In this document: one piece after another, positions 55,589 through 64,000 of the stretch
How positions within the stretch are numbered: position 1 is the stretch's first letter
Layout of the letters: the number at the start of each line of letters is the position of its first letter
Origin: Actinomycetota bacterium
GTDB taxonomy: Bacteria; Actinomycetota; CADDZG01; JAHWKV01
Length of the DNA: 64,000 nucleotides
NCBI GenBank assembly: GCA_030447305.1
Contig: JAUJPC010000001.1
Location: 389,998-453,997 of the forward strand
Reading direction: 5' to 3'
The notes under the pieces: model-generated
The model's database searches: none
Told to the model about the DNA's origin: nothing
Seen by the model: the letters and a program-made list of their open reading frames with translations, nothing else
Position numbers and translations under genes: made by a program

Positions 55589-57341
55589 GGGACGCATCGT
55601 CCCCGAGGACCTGCAGGAGCTAAGGGACCGGGCGGACATCGTCGAGGTCGTCTCCGGCTACATGAAGCTCCGCAAGGCCGGCCGGGTCTTCAAGGGTCTT
55701 TGCTGCTTTCATCAGGAGAAGACACCGTCGTTTACCGTCGACCCGGCCAAGGGCCTGTACTACTGCCACGGCTGCGGCAAGGGAGGCGACGTCTTCCGGT
55801 TCATCCAGGAGACCGACGGCCTCACCTTCTCCGAAGCCGCCCAGCGGGCGGCGGACCGCTTTGGCTTGAACCTTAGATTCGAGGGTCCGGCAGAGCCGGC
55901 CGGACTGAGAGCCTCCCTTCTGCTGGCGAACAAGAAGGCGGCGGAGTACTTTGCCGGACTGCTCAAAATGGCGCCCGAAGCCGAGGGGGCCCGCAGGTAC
56001 ATCGGAAGCCGGGGCTTCAGCCCGAAGGACGCCGCCCACTGGAACCTCGGTTTTGCTCCTCGCGGCCGGGACAACCTTTTTCGGCATCTGCTGGCGCAGG
56101 GATTGAACGCCGACGCGATCGTCGAGGCGGGGCTCGCCCTGGTGACCGAGGAGGGCTCTCACCTGGACCGGTTCCGCGGGCGGGTGGTCTTCCCGGTATC
56201 CAGCCTCACCGGCGAGGTGGTGGGCTTCGGGGCACGGGCCATGGGTGATGACCACCCCAAATATCTGAACTCGCCGGAGACCGCTCTGTACCAGAAGAGC
56301 CGGATCCTTTTTGGACTGGACAAGGCGAAGGCGGAGATAGTGCGGTCCGGCGTTGCGCTGGTCACCGAGGGCTACACCGACGTGATCGCTCTACACAAGG
56401 TTGGCTTTACGAACGCAGTCGCCACCTGCGGCACGGCGCTCGGCGAGGAGCACTTCTCCCTGCTAAAGCGGTTCTGTGAGAAGGTGGTGCTGGCGTTCGA
56501 CGCTGACGCCGCCGGATCGGTCGCTTCAGAAAGAGGATTCGGCATTCACTCCAAAGTCGGGCTGGAAGTGCTGGTGGCCCCTCTTCCGGCGGGCAAGGAC
56601 CCCGCCGACGTTGCACTGGAAGGCGGCCGGGAAGCGGTGCTGCCGTTACTGGAGGACGCCACCCCGCTTATGCGCTTTGTCCTTGAGAAGGAGATCTCCC
56701 GCCACACCCTTGACTCCGCCGACGGAAAGTCCAGAGCAGTCCGGGCGGCCGTGGACCGGCTGACCTGGGAGCCCAACCCGGTTGCTCGCGGACAGCATGC
56801 CCAGTGGGTCGCAGAGCGGATTGGCGTAGGCCATTATCAGGTCGACACCGTGTTACGCGAGGTTGCTCAATCGGGCAACTCCGAGACCTTCGGGCCAAGC
56901 CGCAGGGCTGGCCTCAAGCGGTCTCCGGGCCATGTGAAGGTGGAGCGGGAGGCACTGGGAATTCTCCTGGATTCCGTTGAGCGGCTCCCCAAAGCAATGG
57001 AGGTCCTCAGTATCGACCACTTCACTCAACCCGAGCACCGGGTGTTATTTGCCGCGCTCGCCGAGCTGGCAGTCCATCCCGGCACGGGAACGGTCATGGA
57101 CGGCCTGCCGGACGACGATGCCCGGCGCTTCGCCGCCGAGCTGGCAATGGCCCCCCCCATCACCCGTGACCCCGAAGAAGTTTTCCTTCGCCTCGAGGAG
57201 TTCCGAATCGTGAGGCAGATTGAAGAACTAAAGGCTAAACTCGACGGGTTTGACCCCGAGGGTGACGCAGATTCCTACGATCAGACGTTCAGGGAATTGA
57301 TGCGTTTGGATGTCGAACGTCGAAGGTTCGACGACAAATGA
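55581..57341 (+). CDS. dnaG: DNA primase
   Basis: The 586-residue primase makes RNA primers for replication. It has the CHC2 zinc domain (CCFHQEKTPSFTV, YYCHGCGKGGDVFRFIQ), a TOPRIM core (LVTEGYTDVIALHKVGF, VVLAFDADAAG, GKDPADVALEGG) and a C-terminal DnaB-binding region. The start is GTG at 55581 (VAKGRIVPEDL), inside the last codons of dgt. rpoD follows nine bases after its stop, giving the classic primase-sigma operon. Confidence 0.96.
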   Translation: MAKGRIVPEDLQELRDRADIVEVVSGYMKLRKAGRVFKGLCCFHQEKTPSFTVDPAKGLYYCHGCGKGGDVFRFIQETDGLTFSEAAQRAADRFGLNLRFEGPAEPAGLRASLLLANKKAAEYFAGLLKMAPEAEGARRYIGSRGFSPKDAAHWNLGFAPRGRDNLFRHLLAQGLNADAIVEAGLALVTEEGSHLDRFRGRVVFPVSSLTGEVVGFGARAMGDDHPKYLNSPETALYQKSRILFGLDKAKAEIVRSGVALVTEGYTDVIALHKVGFTNAVATCGTALGEEHFSLLKRFCEKVVLAFDADAAGSVASERGFGIHSKVGLEVLVAPLPAGKDPADVALEGGREAVLPLLEDATPLMRFVLEKEISRHTLDSADGKSRAVRAAVDRLTWEPNPVARGQHAQWVAERIGVGHYQVDTVLREVAQSGNSETFGPSRRAGLKRSPGHVKVEREALGILLDSVERLPKAMEVLSIDHFTQPEHRVLFAALAELAVHPGTGTVMDGLPDDDARRFAAELAMAPPITRDPEEVFLRLEEFRIVRQIEELKAKLDGFDPEGDADSYDQTFRELMRLDVERRRFDDK

Positions 57342-57350
57342 GAGGACCCT

Positions 57351-58565
57351 ATGGCGAAAGACGCTGAGATCGACGACGTGAAGGAGCTTGTCTCCCGAGG
57401 TAAGGAAAAGGGCTGGCTCACCGCCGACGAGATCGCAGATGCTCTCGGCACCCTGGCGCTCACTGCAGAGCAAGTGGACGGCGTTTACGCCTTGATAGTC
57501 GAAGAGGGCGTCGAGGTCGTGGAGCACGAGCCGGGAGCCGGCGACGACCAGGTCGAAGACTTTCGTCGTGACTCGGAGTTGCTAAAGGCTCCGACCAACG
57601 ACCCGGTACGCATGTACCTCAAGGAGATAGGCAAGGTCTCGCTGCTTACGGCGGATCAAGAGGTGGACCTTGCCGAGCGAATTGAGGCGGGCTTGTGGGC
57701 GGAGGAGATGCTCTGTGATCCCTCGAAGTTCGATCTGAACCGGATCGAGGCGCTGGCTCGCCGATCGTCGCTGGACGTCGGAGCCGCCACGCTGACGCTT
57801 GACAAGGCCAGGGAGATCTGCCGCCGCATCGAGCGAGACGGGGTGCTGGCGAAGCGAAAGCTGGTTGAGGCCAACCTGAGACTGGTTGTCTCGATCGCCA
57901 AGCGGTACGTGGGCCGAGGAATGCTGTTCCTGGATCTGATCCAGGAAGGAAACCTCGGCCTTATTCGCGCAGTGGAGAAGTTTGACTACAACAAAGGCTT
58001 CAAGTTCTCCACGTACGCCACCTGGTGGATTCGGCAGGCAATCACCCGGGCTATTGCCGACCAGGCGCGCACCATCCGCATCCCAGTCCATATGGTGGAG
58101 ACCATCAACAAGCTGCTCCGCATCCAACGGCAGCTGATGCAAGACCTGAACCGGGAGCCGCTTGCTGAGGAGATCGCCGAGCAGATGGAACTGAGCGCCG
58201 ACAAGGTGCGGGAGATCATGAAGGTCTCCCAGGAGCCCGTCTCACTGGAAACTCCGATTGGCGAGGAGGAGGACACCCATCTGGGCGACTTCATCGAAGA
58301 CTCGGATGCGGTCGTTCCCCTGGATGCAGCGTCCTTCATTCTCCTTCAAGAGCAGCTCGAGAGCGTGCTTCACACGCTGTCCCAACGAGAGAAGAAGGTG
58401 ATCCAGCTTCGGTTCGGGCTTCACGACGGCACGCCCAGGACGCTGGAGGAGGTAGGAAGGGAATTCGGCGTGACGCGAGAGCGGATACGGCAGATCGAGT
58501 CGAAGACTCTGTCTAAGCTGCGGCACCCTTCGCGCTCACAAAAGCTGCGGGACTACCTGGAATAG
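57351..58565 (+). CDS. rpoD: RNA polymerase primary sigma factor
   Basis: The 404-residue sigma-70 protein has a short region 1.1, region 1.2 ([17 protein letters not shown]), region 2 ([39 protein letters not shown] for -10 recognition), region 3 and region 4.2 ([19 protein letters not shown] for -35 recognition). It is the housekeeping sigma factor in actinobacterial style. It ends 4 bases before a strong GC-rich hairpin. Confidence 0.96.
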   Translation: MAKDAEIDDVKELVSRGKEKGWLTADEIADALGTLALTAEQVDGVYALIVEEGVEVVEHEPGAGDDQVEDFRRDSELLKAPTNDPVRMYLKEIGKVSLLTADQEVDLAERIEAGLWAEEMLCDPSKFDLNRIEALARRSSLDVGAATLTLDKAREICRRIERDGVLAKRKLVEANLRLVVSIAKRYVGRGMLFLDLIQEGNLGLIRAVEKFDYNKGFKFSTYATWWIRQAITRAIADQARTIRIPVHMVETINKLLRIQRQLMQDLNREPLAEEIAEQMELSADKVREIMKVSQEPVSLETPIGEEEDTHLGDFIEDSDAVVPLDAASFILLQEQLESVLHTLSQREKKVIQLRFGLHDGTPRTLEEVGREFGVTRERIRQIESKTLSKLRHPSRSQKLRDYLE

Positions 58566-58569
58566 ACAG

Positions 58570-58593
58570 GTTGCGGGGGCGCACCCCCGCAAC
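58570..58593. terminator. GC-rich hairpin after rpoD (bidirectional terminator candidate)
   Basis: GTTGCGGGGG and CCCCCGCAAC form a perfect ten-base stem around a four-base loop, between two convergent genes. The T run is weak on both strands, which is normal in high-GC genomes. Confidence 0.65.
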
Positions 58594-58601
58594 ACTTGTC
58601 G

Positions 58602-58937
58602 TTAAGCCGTAGGAATTGAGCCGCTGGGACTGGCTGCACCACCGCTGGGGCTGCTCCCGCCGGATCGGGTGCCGCCGCCGCTGTTCCCGCCGCTGCCGCC
58701 GCTTCCGGACTTGGCGCCCCCGGCCTTGCTCATTACCGAGCCCATGAGTTCCTTGCCGGATTCGAGCTTGGCGTTCACGATCGGCTTGACCGGCTCAATG
58801 GCCTTCTTGACAGTAGGTGACTCACTGACCTTCTTGATCTTTTGCTGAATCTGCTCGTACCGCTGGCGTCCCGCCTTGGCGCCTTGCATGTAGCCAATAC
58901 CAAAACCAACCATCGCGCCTGTCTTAAAAGCTCCCAT
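58602..58937 (-). CDS. YtxH-like small membrane-associated protein
   Basis: The 111-residue protein begins with a Gly-rich hydrophobic stretch (GAMVGFGIGYMQGAKAG), then a charged helix (RQRYEQIQQKIKKVSES), as in YtxH-like proteins. It ends in a low-complexity Gly/Ser tail (GSGGSGGNSGGG). The ATG has AAGGAGG at good distance. It is convergent with rpoD. Confidence 0.65.
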   Translation of the reverse strand: MGAFKTGAMVGFGIGYMQGAKAGRQRYEQIQQKIKKVSESPTVKKAIEPVKPIVNAKLESGKELMGSVMSKAGGAKSGSGGSGGNSGGGTRSGGSSPSGGAASPSGSIPTA

Positions 58938-59134
58938 GCAACCTCCTTGTGGTTGTCCTGACTCTTTATTCCTCCCAAGTCCCGCTCATAAACGGGCGAA
59001 TGGGCTGAAGGGGCGAGGGTGTCTGGTCCGTTCGGCTGAAGTGGGGCCGATTCGGATTGATCCCAGAACCCGTGAGGGCCCGGGCTCTCTTAGCTCCCGC
59101 CGTGCGATGCTAAAGTCTAAGTCGTTCGCCTCAT

Positions 59135-59207
59135 TCGGGGGTGGCGCAATTGGCAGCGCGGTTGACTGTTAATCAATAGGTTGCGGGTTCGAGTCCCGCC
59201 CCCCGAG
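59135..59207 (+). tRNA. tRNA-Asn (anticodon GTT)
   Basis: The acceptor TCGGGGG pairs with CCCCCGA, with discriminator G. The D-arm is GGCGCAATTGGCAGCGC. The anticodon stem TTGAC with loop CTGTTAA exposes GTT. The T-arm is GCGGG TTCGAGT CCCGC. CCA is not encoded. The accessory segment 59208-64000 begins directly after it. Confidence 0.95.
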
Positions 59208-59240
59208 CAAGCAAAATGTGCGTAAATCGGGCACTTTGGG

Positions 59241-59276
59241 GCCCTTTTTGCTGCTTTGAGGAGGCCCAAAAAGGGC
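59241..59276. terminator. inverted repeat after tRNA-Asn
   Basis: GCCCTTTTTG and CAAAAAGGGC are perfect ten-base arms 16 bases apart. The T-rich arm could end tRNA transcription. The position, just inside the tRNA-adjacent segment, also fits part of an attachment region. Confidence 0.45.
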
Positions 59277-59278
59277 TT

Positions 59279-59298
59279 TGTGCTCACAATGTGCTCAC
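59279..59298. repeat. tandem TGTGCTCAC repeat downstream of tRNA-Asn
   Basis: TGTGCTCAC occurs at 59279-59287 and again at 59290-59298, an 11-base period or about one helical turn. Such arm-type direct repeats next to a tRNA 3' end are typical of integrase binding regions. No intact integrase is seen. Confidence 0.4.
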
Positions 59299-59699
59299 GG
59301 GAGGTTTTAAGACAATCAGATTAAGAGTGGGCGGCCTGGTTCAGCAGTGAATCGACTCTGCTCGAACCGCAGTTCAATAAGCGCTCTGCGTAGATTCACA
59401 TACAGAAGGACATACGTCCCAGACTCGAGACGCGATGCAACCAAGCGGCGAAGTTGTACGACCGCATTGCCCCAAGTCTCGGCGGCAGAGATTGGAACGG
59501 GTTTGGCTTGATACGCATGCAATCGCTACGGAACACCAAGTGTTAGAGCGGCCGTGGACTCAGGTGGTGGGACGTCGCGAGACTCGTCAGAACCGCCTAA
59601 ATATGTTCGTCGGCCGCTCTAGAGGCGGCGGCAAAGACGCGTTCAATTGTAAATCCGTGCCCGGGGTCATCACCTAACGTCTATGCCTGGTCGGCGAAA
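59299..59699. other. non-coding accessory DNA
   Basis: Roughly 400 bases between the repeats and the recombinase remnant. Short antisense frames exist on both strands, but none looks like a protein. Base composition is visibly closer to balanced than in the core genes. Nothing was recognised. Confidence 0.35.
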
Positions 59700-61078
59700 C
59701 TACTGCCATGTCCACTGTTAGAGGCTTATTCGAACTGGGCTATAAAAAGGGAGCCTTTGAATGGGTCCTTGAACCAGCCCAAATTACCTCGCGGTTTTCG
59801 ACGAAGGCACTTGCAGATGGCCTCGTTGAATCTGCGCCGGACCTTCGGATTGGCGTTCAGGTCTGCCTTGTGGCAGTTGATGGCCAAGCTGATCACCTCC
59901 TGAGTCGCTTAGATCCTGTTCTGTACGAGCCATCTCCGCCATTGCGACGGATGCTTGAGCGGTGATGCGGTCCTGATTGGCCTTGAGCAGCTCCAAAGGG
60001 ATGGTATTGGCGTAGTAGGGGCCAGCAGCCTCTGCTGCTCGTCGGCTAGGGTGCCGCGCTACTTGGTCAGCACCACCTACAGCTCCACCGCCTCCGATTC
60101 GCGCTCCACCACCTCTTGGCGCATCTGGTGCCTGAGCGTGTCGGCCCACAGGGGCGGAAGCGAGATGCTTCGAAACAGGTCCTCGACACCCTTCTCAGCG
60201 TCGCATGCCATCACCTAGGGCCGCTGGCCCCCGTCTGCGCATGAGCCCTTCTTCTGGCCCAGGCACTACTGGTAGTAAAGGTAGGCTCCATTGGCCAAAC
60301 TTAAGCGAGAGGGGGTTTACGCACTTAGCGCAGAGGAGCAGGCTCTTCGGGTAGTGATCTTGACGGCGCTGCCGGGTTCCCCCCCTTGTTGTGAGCTCTT
60401 GGAACCTGCTGGACCTGACGAACAGCTCTCGGGAAACCAGAGCTTTGTGCTGACCGGGGCAGGGACCGTTCCACAGCACCTCTCCGGGGTATAGGGCGTC
60501 GCGGCCAGCGTCTCGACGATCCGGTTGACCGCCACCTCCTTCCCGCCGTGCGGGCCATCGGGGAGGTGAGGCCCTTTTGGGTCATGACTTGCGGAAGTTC
60601 CGAAACTGAGTAATCGCCCGAGACGTACAGGCGGAACAACTCCCGTACCAACGAGCCGGCTCCAGGTCGAGGACCACCTTGGTCCGTCCTGGCCAAAGAC
60701 CCGCTCCCGCTTCTTCAGGTTCCCGATAGGCCCCCACTGAAGCCAGCCGCCCATTTTGGCTTTCTGGGTAAGGCCTTTTGATCTAGAGGCCAGATTGGCG
60801 GAGGATAAACTCAGCCATCGGCATGGATCACCTCGACCAGCTTGCGCCAGGTGGTTTCCTCGATGTTCTTGGTCACGGACACCAGCTGGCAGCCGTACTT
60901 GCGAAGCTCGGCCCGGATCGTGCATGGTCCTCGATGTTTCTGGCAGTCGATCGATCTTGTGGACCATCACCGCCCCACATCTCCTTCGGCCACTCGGCGA
61001 AGCATCCATGAACTTGAGATTCCCGAGAACCGTCGACGAGCAGCTGATCTCAGTCTTGGCCCGATCCACGAACAACAA
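59700..61078 (-). pseudogene. large serine recombinase, heavily decayed
   Basis: Fragments spread over all three minus frames follow the order of a large serine recombinase. They are VMVHKIDRL from the end of the catalytic domain, NIEETTWRKLVEVI, LTQKAKMGGWLQWGPIGNL, FRLYVSGDYSVSEL and MTQKGLTS in the recombinase domain, VNRIVETLA, YPGQHKALVSRELF, a zinc-ribbon region, then YYANTIPLELLKANQDRI in the coiled coil, and a C-terminal LGWFKDPFKGSLF near 59750. Numerous indels and stops make it non-functional, well beyond what assembly slips would explain. The catalytic serine segment was not found. Confidence 0.8.
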
Positions 61079-61159
61079 GGGATCGATCTCGGTCGCTCCG
61101 GTTACTTCTCGGGTCGCTTGGCGTCTTTTCTGTCCGGATCCAACCCTGCGACCGCAGCC

Positions 61160-64000
61160 TCACCGGCTGTGGAAAGCACGGCCCGGACGGTAGGACGCAT
61201 CAAGAAGGTACACTTCTATCCGAGCACCCTCATCAGCCAATTTCTTGGCAGCCCCGACGAGTTGATCTCTTAGTTCGTCCGGATCAAGCCGTGCGACTTT
61301 GTTTCCCCTCTCGTCTCCATCGACTTTCCAGTCCTCCACGCCAAACCAACCAACTACATAGAGACCCTCCGCCGTCAGCCCTTTCATATACCGCTGCCAG
61401 AGTTGGTCCTCAATGTCCCTAGTGACTTTACCGTTCCAACACCCCTTGACCTCAAGAATGACGGTCGCGATTTCTACAGCGTCTGATTCAGTCTTGGTTA
61501 CGGCATCTATACGGATGTCGATAGATTCACCGATGCCCTGAGGACTGACACGGCGAATCTGCACTTCCCTATTGAGGATGATCCCTCGTTCCCGGAGGAG
61601 TTGATCTAGAGAATTCCGCAGGTAATCCGACAATGCGGCTTCTGGCTTTGGTCGCATAACTACCTCGTCCCAAAGGTAGTGCGACTCTGGGGTTTCACCC
61701 TGCAAACGATCCTGAATGTGGTCAAGTGCCTCTAGCACAACGTCCTTTAGTTGTGCGGCATCCCTAATGGCTCGGGCATTGTGCTCTGCGACTAATCGTC
61801 TCAACACTGGCGGCGCAAGAGGTTCCCAAAAACGGTCCAGAGTTGCCTCTTCGGCGATCCTCCTTAAATAGTCAAAATTCATCTTAGGAAAGCGCTTATC
61901 GATCTTACGGAGGGCATCCAGCGCTTGAGGCGTGCCGTCATCCCGAATGGTATTGAGTAGCGAATTGCGCCAGTCCGCGAGTTGTTCCCTTGGCCCCACC
62001 CAATGAGCGTCGTCAAAGTGTGGATCCTCACTGGCGGGGAAATTCTCTAGTAACCAGATGAGCAATTCCGCCCTTTCTTCTATCCCCAAAGCTAGGGCGC
62101 TCTTGGTCATCCGACTCCGACGCGCAACGGAGAGCATTAATTGCTTGCCGAACGTTGGGTCGGCCCTCATCACCTCCCACAAGGATGGCCACGTCTCCGG
62201 AGGTCCGTATTCGAAAATAAGTGAACCGGCGGAGAAGGCGCGCCGCGAGTTCGCCGACCGACCTTCGGGTGACAATGACTCTGATAGTAGCTGGAGTGCC
62301 GGTTCATACCGGTGACGTGCCAAAATCTCCGCGATCTCGTGCCAAAACCCATCCGATACGTCTGCTCTCCGGAGGTAGGAGATCAGTTCTAAGGCGACAT
62401 CTCTACCCCACATGACGTCGAGCTCATCATCAATGGAGAGAAGCGGTTCGTCCTCTCGCGTGGCTGCCTCCAAAATGGCTCCAGCAGCTCCAAGGAGCTG
62501 CCGCCTTGCATGCACTGCAGCGTGCCGGATGAGCTCAGCCTTTGTTTCGCCATCGCTGCCTGCTGGATAAGCGAGAATGATTGGTGCCCATTCGCCCCAA
62601 ACATGGTCGGGCACTTGGAGGCATTGATCGGGTGCTGCCCGCCACAACAGCGCGAGTGCACGGAAGCCAGCGAGCACCTTGTAAGGAAAGCGGTCAGTTC
62701 CTAACCAGGCATGCGGGTCGCATCGCGCTCTCGTCAGGTACTTGAATGACGCCTCCACAAAACGCCTTTGAATGTCAACTGGAAGAAGTGACCACCGGGG
62801 TAGTGCAGTGAGATCCGGTTCCCACTTTCGTACCAGCCGTTGGCCAGGATCGACAGCGACGTAACGCTGCGCCCGCCAAAAGCCATCATTGTCACCGGCT
62901 TCAAATGCATCAAGCTGGGACGTAATTTCAGTCTCTATTTCAGTCTGGGAAGGGGCGGGTGGACCAGATTCCAACCGTACTGCTTGGTGGCGGAGCCAAG
63001 CTTTCCGCATGACGGCCGCCCGTTCGGAGCCTAGCTCGACAGCTTCAAACCAGTAGGCGAGGGCGTTTCGAACCGGGTGGATCTCAGGGAGCGCTAGCAC
63101 GACAGCAGCGTGAGGCGCGTGGTCGGGTCGAAAAATGAAATTGACTATCTGGGCCAAAAGCGCAGGACGAGGCGGCTCATTCTCATCGTCATGTCTGGCG
63201 ATCAGCCACGACAAATCGTCCACGGCGACCAGTTTTTGCCCCCGATGAGATTCCAGCCCCACATCAAGGACAACATGTGCAATTTCCGGGTCATCATCTA
63301 CCTCAGCAAAGATGGCGTTTAGGAGCCGGCGTCTTCGCCACGCCGACGGATCCAGCGTTATGCCATCGGCGTTGTACCGACGCTCAACTAACAGATCTTC
63401 GTTCTTCTTGGCGCGGCACACAGTAAGTCTTGCCAAAGCTCGGGCAACTTCCGGTTGATTGATCTGATCCCAAGCTAATTCGACGATGCGGTCAGCGAGA
63501 GGCTCAAAAGCGTCCGGTCGGCCGGTTTGCTCAATCCTTGTTAACCAGTCCAGGAGTTTGTAGACCTGCGTCGGTTGCAGCGACGGAGGAAGCTCGATAG
63601 TGAGGAAGTTCTTGTAGGCACCAAAGAAGTTGAGCCGCCTTGGTGGAGTGAGTGCATCAAGTAGCTCATTCAATGAGATGTGAGAAGGCCACAGGAGGCG
63701 AAGCGCAAGCCCCTTTAGCTCATCGCTCTGATCGTCAGTCACATAATTCAGCGCCAACTCACGCAGCTTATGTACGTCACCAGCCGTAGGGTGGAGCCTC
63801 GCGATTGTCCAACCCGCATGTATTCGTACGCGCAGTTCCTCGTCAGGATCGGTGAGCATCGTGAGAAGCAAATCCGAGAGCGATCCCTCGCCGAGATCGG
63901 CAGCAATGTCGATTGCGAGGATTCGGTCTTCCACTTCTGGGCTACTGAGCCGTCGTCGGAGCTGATCGACCAGACCGGGATGGGCCAGGTGACGGTAGCG
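61160..64000 (-). CDS. large HEAT-like repeat protein with C-terminal PD-(D/E)xK nuclease motif (5' end outside window)
   Basis: The frame is open to the window edge. The GTG at 63934 is probably internal, since the 22 codons before it (including HLAHPGLVDQL) continue the same repeat pattern, so at least 946 residues are the C-terminal part of a larger protein. Most of it is all-helical with HEAT-like units (for example RILAIDIAADLGEGSLSDLL). From about residue 790 the fold changes: GIILNREVQIRRV, then IDIRIDAV (Asp near 806) and VILEVKGCWN (Glu-x-Lys near 828), the layout of a PD-(D/E)xK nuclease, followed by VVGWFGVEDW. NTPase-repeat-nuclease proteins of this kind occur as phage-defence effectors; the role and any N-terminal NTPase are inference. 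Codon use is less GC-biased than in the core genes. Confidence 0.7.
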   Translation of the reverse strand, partial: RYRHLAHPGLVDQLRRRLSSPEVEDRILAIDIAADLGEGSLSDLLLTMLTDPDEELRVRIHAGWTIARLHPTAGDVHKLRELALNYVTDDQSDELKGLALRLLWPSHISLNELLDALTPPRRLNFFGAYKNFLTIELPPSLQPTQVYKLLDWLTRIEQTGRPDAFEPLADRIVELAWDQINQPEVARALARLTVCRAKKNEDLLVERRYNADGITLDPSAWRRRRLLNAIFAEVDDDPEIAHVVLDVGLESHRGQKLVAVDDLSWLIARHDDENEPPRPALLAQIVNFIFRPDHAPHAAVVLALPEIHPVRNALAYWFEAVELGSERAAVMRKAWLRHQAVRLESGPPAPSQTEIETEITSQLDAFEAGDNDGFWRAQRYVAVDPGQRLVRKWEPDLTALPRWSLLPVDIQRRFVEASFKYLTRARCDPHAWLGTDRFPYKVLAGFRALALLWRAAPDQCLQVPDHVWGEWAPIILAYPAGSDGETKAELIRHAAVHARRQLLGAAGAILEAATREDEPLLSIDDELDVMWGRDVALELISYLRRADVSDGFWHEIAEILARHRYEPALQLLSESLSPEGRSANSRRAFSAGSLIFEYGPPETWPSLWEVMRADPTFGKQLMLSVARRSRMTKSALALGIEERAELLIWLLENFPASEDPHFDDAHWVGPREQLADWRNSLLNTIRDDGTPQALDALRKIDKRFPKMNFDYLRRIAEEATLDRFWEPLAPPVLRRLVAEHNARAIRDAAQLKDVVLEALDHIQDRLQGETPESHYLWDEVVMRPKPEAALSDYLRNSLDQLLRERGIILNREVQIRRVSPQGIGESIDIRIDAVTKTESDAVEIATVILEVKGCWNGKVTRDIEDQLWQRYMKGLTAEGLYVVGWFGVEDWKVDGDERGNKVARLDPDELRDQLVGAAKKLADEGARIEVYLLDASYRPGRAFHSR

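Noticed and set aside
57351-58565. Unusual sigma factor
   Set aside because: The primase-sigma operon and all sigma-70 regions are standard; nothing odd beyond a short region 1.1.

Overview
The window is high-GC bacterial DNA that reads as an Actinomycetota chromosome, probably from an environmental or deep-branching lineage. Evidence for this is a BldD-type regulator, a mycothiol-dependent maleylpyruvate-isomerase-family enzyme, a DUF1416 protein next to glyS and ppdK, and the conserved runs comEA-comEC-holA-rpsT-lepA-hrcA-dnaJ-rsmE, phoH-ybeY-CBS protein-recO and dgt-dnaG-rpoD. No species can be named from the sequence alone. No CRISPR array or rRNA gene was seen.

Layout. 1-6.4 kb is a loosely packed accessory stretch: the end of an O-methyltransferase, a tandem cupredoxin lipoprotein, a broken cation/proton antiporter, a VapBC-like toxin-antitoxin pair, malate synthase and tRNA-Ala. 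Two tRNA-3'-end-like tails at 3.05 and 4.12 kb resemble the real tRNA-Ala tail at 6.26 kb. 6.4-16.7 kb is a metal-transport region. It holds a CDF efflux protein with three tandem C-terminal domains, then a DtxR-type regulator with a manganese/iron/zinc ABC importer whose permease is fused to a second DtxR-like module. leuS follows, and then a znuACB operon behind a Zur-like palindrome. A dead IS481-like element separates znuB from a class A penicillin-binding protein.

20.4-32 kb holds single genes and small modules: a DUF3494 ice-binding surface protein with a long leader, an Ogt-AlkA fusion repair protein, a Fur/Zur regulator, an amidase remnant, glycogen branching enzyme, two PadR modules, a candidate small RNA with a terminator, and a frameshifted creD. 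32-58.6 kb is core genome: competence DNA uptake, DNA polymerase III delta, S20, translation and heat-shock genes, a BldD homologue with a c-di-GMP-type signature and BldD-like boxes in front of it, ribosome-maturation and CBS membrane proteins, recO, glyS, ppdK, dGTPase, primase and the primary sigma factor. 59.1-64 kb is accessory again: tRNA-Asn followed by repeats, a heavily decayed large serine recombinase, and the C-terminal part of a large HEAT-like protein ending in a PD-(D/E)xK-type nuclease motif. That protein is a plausible defence effector and runs off the window edge.

Several genes (antiporter, creD, comEC, RDD protein, transposase) are broken by the loss of one base, usually in a short homopolymer. 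This looks at least partly like assembly error rather than true gene decay, so the pseudogene calls should be read with that in mind.
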